Assembly (NCBI GenBank): GCA_900541315.1
Contig: UQJF01000142.1
Location: 1-7,128 of the forward strand
DNA from: an uncultured Clostridium sp.
GTDB lineage: Bacteria > Bacillota > Clostridia > Lachnospirales > Lachnospiraceae
DNA length: 7,128 nt
Reading direction: 5' to 3'
Within the stretch, counting starts at the first letter, position 1; every line of letters starts with the position of its first letter. A program made the position numbers and the translations under genes. The notes beneath the pieces are model-generated. The model was not told the DNA's origin and did no database searches. It saw only the letters and a list, made by a program, of their open reading frames with translations. Below, piece by piece: positions 5,405 to 7,128 of this stretch.

Positions 5405-6424
5405 TTAATTAAATCCATAAAACTTCTGTGTTATCTTATACCCTAAGATCAGCAGGTCTCTACCGCCCTTCCCAGGTAGATTGCATCCCTGCCCCAAAAA
5501 TCCAAACCGCAGTCTCAGCCACAAAGCCAGATTCTCTTTCTTTAAAAACTCCCATATTTCCTTCTTCTTTTCCATATTTTCCTCTGTTCCTGACTTGATC
5601 GCAAGCACAGAGCAAATGGTCATCATGATCTCCAGATAAGAAGTCATATAATGCTTCAGCTTTCTGTTAGGGATTTTTGTTACATCATAATATCCTAACA
5701 TCAGCTTTGTCACCCGCAGCTGCTGGTCTATCCTTCCGATCATTACCTGCTCATTTACAGACTGGTCAGATCTTCCGATAAAATAGCGGTAGAAATTCAC
5801 ATCCAGGTAATACATGTTCTTTACATGGGGAAGCGGCTGATATACAAAAATGTTATCCACATAGAAGGTATGCATTGGCAGCTCCAGTCCACACTGGCGC
5901 AGCAGTTCTGTACGGTAAATAACAGAATGCATCAGTATATACTGTCCTGTCATAAAGAACTTAACATCCTTCCAGGTAAACACTTTATCCCTTGGGAAAG
6001 CAGTATGGTAATTCATCACCTTTTTCCGCTTTGCTCCCTCTTTCTCATAAACAAAGTTAGTTACCAGCATATCAAGGGTTTCCTGACCGTATACAAACCC
6101 TCTCAAAGTTTCCAAAACCTTCTGGTATGCCTCCTCGTTGACCCAGTCATCACTGTCTACTACCTTAAAAAATACACCCGTAGCATTTTTAAGACCTGTA
6201 TTTACTGCCTGACCGTGTCCGCCGTTTTCCTGATGGACTGCACGGCAGATCCCCGGATATTTTCTCTCATATTCATCGGCGATCTCTGGTGTACGGTCTT
6301 TCTGTGACCCGTCATCTACGATAATGATCTCCACCTCATCACCGCCTGTAAGCAGTGTATTGATACAATGCTCCATATAAGCTTCTGAGTTATAACACGG
6401 AATCGCAATGGATAATAACTTCAC
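5405..6424 (-). CDS. Family 2 glycosyltransferase (GT-A fold)
   Basis: This enzyme of 339 residues transfers a sugar from a nucleotide-sugar donor, probably to a cell-surface polysaccharide, glycolipid or teichoic-type polymer; the acceptor is unknown. The N-terminal GT2 domain (3 to about 110) shows LSIAIPCYN (4-12), IIIVDDGS (33-40), NGGHGQAVNTG (67-77) and the metal-binding DSDDW (90-94). A later region has YVDNIFVYQPLP (188-199) and an aromatic/basic C-terminal tail with no clear transmembrane helix, so it is probably cytoplasmic or membrane-associated. The start is the GTG at 6422-6424, which has AAGGAGG (6431-6437) 6 nt upstream and gives the family-like MKLLSIAIPCYN. The in-frame ATG at 6490 lacks a ribosome site and adds 22 unlike residues. 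It lies 69 bp after the CPBP gene with no terminator between, so probably co-transcribed. Confidence 0.88.
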   Translation of the reverse strand: MKLLSIAIPCYNSEAYMEHCINTLLTGGDEVEIIIVDDGSQKDRTPEIADEYERKYPGICRAVHQENGGHGQAVNTGLKNATGVFFKVVDSDDWVNEEAYQKVLETLRGFVYGQETLDMLVTNFVYEKEGAKRKKVMNYHTAFPRDKVFTWKDVKFFMTGQYILMHSVIYRTELLRQCGLELPMHTFYVDNIFVYQPLPHVKNMYYLDVNFYRYFIGRSDQSVNEQVMIGRIDQQLRVTKLMLGYYDVTKIPNRKLKHYMTSYLEIMMTICSVLAIKSGTEENMEKKKEIWEFLKKENLALWLRLRFGFLGQGCNLPGKGGRDLLILGYKITQKFYGFN

Positions 6425-6439
6425 GTTTTTCCTCCTTCG

Positions 6440-6475
6440 CTTCTGGAATCTTTCTGTGCCTGATTTTGCCAGAAG
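6440..6475 (-). other. Weak inverted repeat before the glycosyltransferase ribosome site
   Basis: CTTCTGG (6440-6446) and CCAGAAG (6469-6475) form a perfect 7-bp stem with a 22-nt loop, ending 3 nt before the AAGGAGG of the glycosyltransferase in the CPBP-glycosyltransferase gap. No U-run follows, so it is not a terminator. It might set translation or mRNA cleavage, but could be chance. Confidence 0.3.
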
Positions 6476-6493
6476 ATCCCCGGAATACATATC

Positions 6494-6964
6494 TTATAAA
6501 TATTTAATTAAAACCACATTTAAAAGCAGCGCCGCCCCGTTTGCAGCTCCATGCATCACCACAGCCATTCTGTATTTTCCAAAAGAACTGCTTTCATATC
6601 CCCAGGAAAGCAGCAAGCCAAAAACAAAACCGTATATCCCCTGGATCCAGTTTCCATGATACAGACCAAATGCGGCGGCTGATATAAACGCTGACAAGAT
6701 CACACCAAACCATTTTCGCAAGATCCCATAAAGTCCCTTCCTGAATATCCCTTCTTCCAATAAAGGGGCTATAAGCAACGTTAACGCCAGATAAACTCCC
6801 AAAGGATACGCCGCCAGTTCCTCTGCTGCTGCCTCATAGGAAACTGTCATAAACTCCGGCCATGGGATCACATACTGCACCAGGATATTTCCCAAAACAG
6901 CCAGGAACACCGCTGCCAAAACCTTCTTTTTCCAGCCTTCAGGCAAAATTTTCTTTGTATACAT
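6494..6964 (-). CDS. CPBP-family intramembrane glutamic protease (Abi/CAAX-like)
   Basis: This small polytopic membrane protein of the CPBP family (PF02517, Rce1-like proteases) has 156 residues from the chosen start. All three family motifs are present: EEGIFR (70-75; EExxxR with the catalytic glutamates), FGLYH (99-103; FxxxH) and HGAAN (138-142; HxxxN), so it should be active. Helices are at about 14-34, 56-70, 84-100, 108-124 and 133-153. Bacterial members process membrane substrates or bacteriocin-related peptides; its substrate is unknown and no bacteriocin gene is visible nearby. The ATG at 6964 is chosen because AAGGA lies just upstream. Alternatives at 6982 and 6991 lack a ribosome site, and the likely transcription start falls almost on 6991. 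It is the first gene of a probable two-gene transcript with the glycosyltransferase. It is shorter than many CPBP proteins, which usually exceed 200 residues. Confidence 0.87.
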   Translation of the reverse strand: MYTKKILPEGWKKKVLAAVFLAVLGNILVQYVIPWPEFMTVSYEAAAEELAAYPLGVYLALTLLIAPLLEEGIFRKGLYGILRKWFGVILSAFISAAAFGLYHGNWIQGIYGFVFGLLLSWGYESSSFGKYRMAVVMHGAANGAALLLNVVLIKYL

Positions 6965-6997
6965 GAATTCCTTTTTTTTCATCACATACATGCAGTC

Positions 6998-7026
6998 AGT
7001 ATATCACACCCAACTTCCTTTTGCTA
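6998..7026 (-). promoter_or_regulatory. Extended -10 promoter of the CPBP-glycosyltransferase unit
   Basis: On the minus strand TATACT (6998-7003) is preceded by TGA, giving an extended -10. The -35 at 17 bp is poor (TAGCAA, 7021-7026), as expected for extended -10 promoters. The start would fall near 6991, which argues against translation from the ATG at that position. Confidence 0.65.
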
Positions 7027-7034
7027 TCATCTTT

Positions 7035-7065
7035 TTGCGCTTTTCGTTGCAATTTTTTCTATAAT
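7035..7065 (+). promoter_or_regulatory. Probable promoter of a plus-strand gene beyond the right edge
   Basis: TATAAT (7060-7065) is a perfect -10 facing right, divergent from the CPBP promoter. The best -35 is TTGCGC (7035-7040) at a long 19-bp spacing, so regulation by an activator or a weak basal level is possible. The inferred start near 7072 falls inside the palindrome at 7069-7080. Confidence 0.55.
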
Positions 7066-7068
7066 AAT

Positions 7069-7080
7069 GTATCATGATAC
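7069..7080. promoter_or_regulatory. 12-bp palindrome at the right-edge transcription start, candidate operator
   Basis: GTATCATGATAC is a perfect palindrome placed right after the -10 box (7060-7065), over the expected start site. That position suits a repressor operator for the gene that begins outside the window, possibly an autoregulated regulator. The protein that binds is unknown. Confidence 0.5.
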
Positions 7081-7081
7081 C

Positions 7082-7128
7082 AAGGTCAAAAGGTCATAAA
7101 TCCGATGCAAGCTTGCTTGCAGGAGGAT
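7082..7128 (+). promoter_or_regulatory. Structured 5' leader with hairpin and ribosome site of the next gene
   Basis: The leader starts with a direct repeat AAGGTCA (7082-7088, 7090-7096). A perfect hairpin TGCAAG-CTTG-CTTGCA (7106-7121) follows and runs into AGGAGG (7121-7126), a strong ribosome site. ATCC (7100-7103) can also pair with GGAT (7125-7128), closing an outer stem over the ribosome site. The gene itself must start within about 10 nt right of the window and cannot be identified. Confidence 0.6.

Noticed and set aside
1..7128. CRISPR array, toxin-antitoxin, phage or other defence system
   Set aside because: No regularly spaced repeats beyond those listed and no matching protein families; the CPBP ('Abi') protein alone is not evidence of phage defence.

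Overview
This window looks like chromosomal DNA from a low-to-moderate GC Gram-positive gut anaerobe, most likely a Lachnospiraceae (Clostridia) member of the Blautia/Lachnoclostridium kind. The grounds are strong AGGAGG-type ribosome sites, sigma-A promoters with 17-bp spacers, rho-independent terminators at most gene ends and the style of the proteins. The genus is inference only.

Left part (1-4520, all minus strand). The window opens inside a tRNA-Val(TAC) gene with a near-consensus promoter. Next comes a fructose-use operon read right to left: promoter (3432-3460), 1-phosphofructokinase fruK (2476-3381), fused fructose PTS permease fruA (EIIA-EIIB-EIIC, 286-2268), a hairpin and a strong terminator (178-214). 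FruA imports fructose as fructose-1-phosphate and FruK converts it to fructose-1,6-bisphosphate. Upstream is an RpiR-family regulator (3660-4520) with its own terminator. It is the likely controller of the operon, where a DeoR-type FruR is often found. An 8-bp word, ATTTCTTA, forms a perfect palindrome in the fruK leader and recurs twice, 31 bp apart, upstream of the regulator, so it is a candidate operator.

The clearest unusual object is a 142-bp non-coding mobile element (2316-2457) between fruK and fruA. It has perfect 13-bp terminal inverted repeats (15 of 16 over a longer stretch) starting GTAA, a perfect 8-bp target duplication (CTCATTTT), and three internal hairpins. The ends and duplication size fit a MITE mobilised by an IS66-family transposase. 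Removing it with one duplication copy leaves a 57-bp fruK-fruA gap, normal for an operon.

Right part (4521-7128). A divergent plus-strand gene encodes a six-helix PAP2-type membrane phosphatase/phosphotransferase (4701-5366). It ends in a terminator that probably serves both strands. Converging on it from the right are a family 2 glycosyltransferase (GTG start, 5405-6424) and, upstream of that, a CPBP-family intramembrane protease (6494-6964), probably one transcript. The last 65-70 bases look like the promoter and structured leader of another plus-strand gene that starts just outside the window: a perfect -10 box, a 12-bp palindrome at the likely transcription start, and a hairpin leading straight into AGGAGG.

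I see no CRISPR array, toxin-antitoxin pair, phage genes or defence system. The novelty here lies in the MITE and the regulatory sequences rather than in a new protein system.
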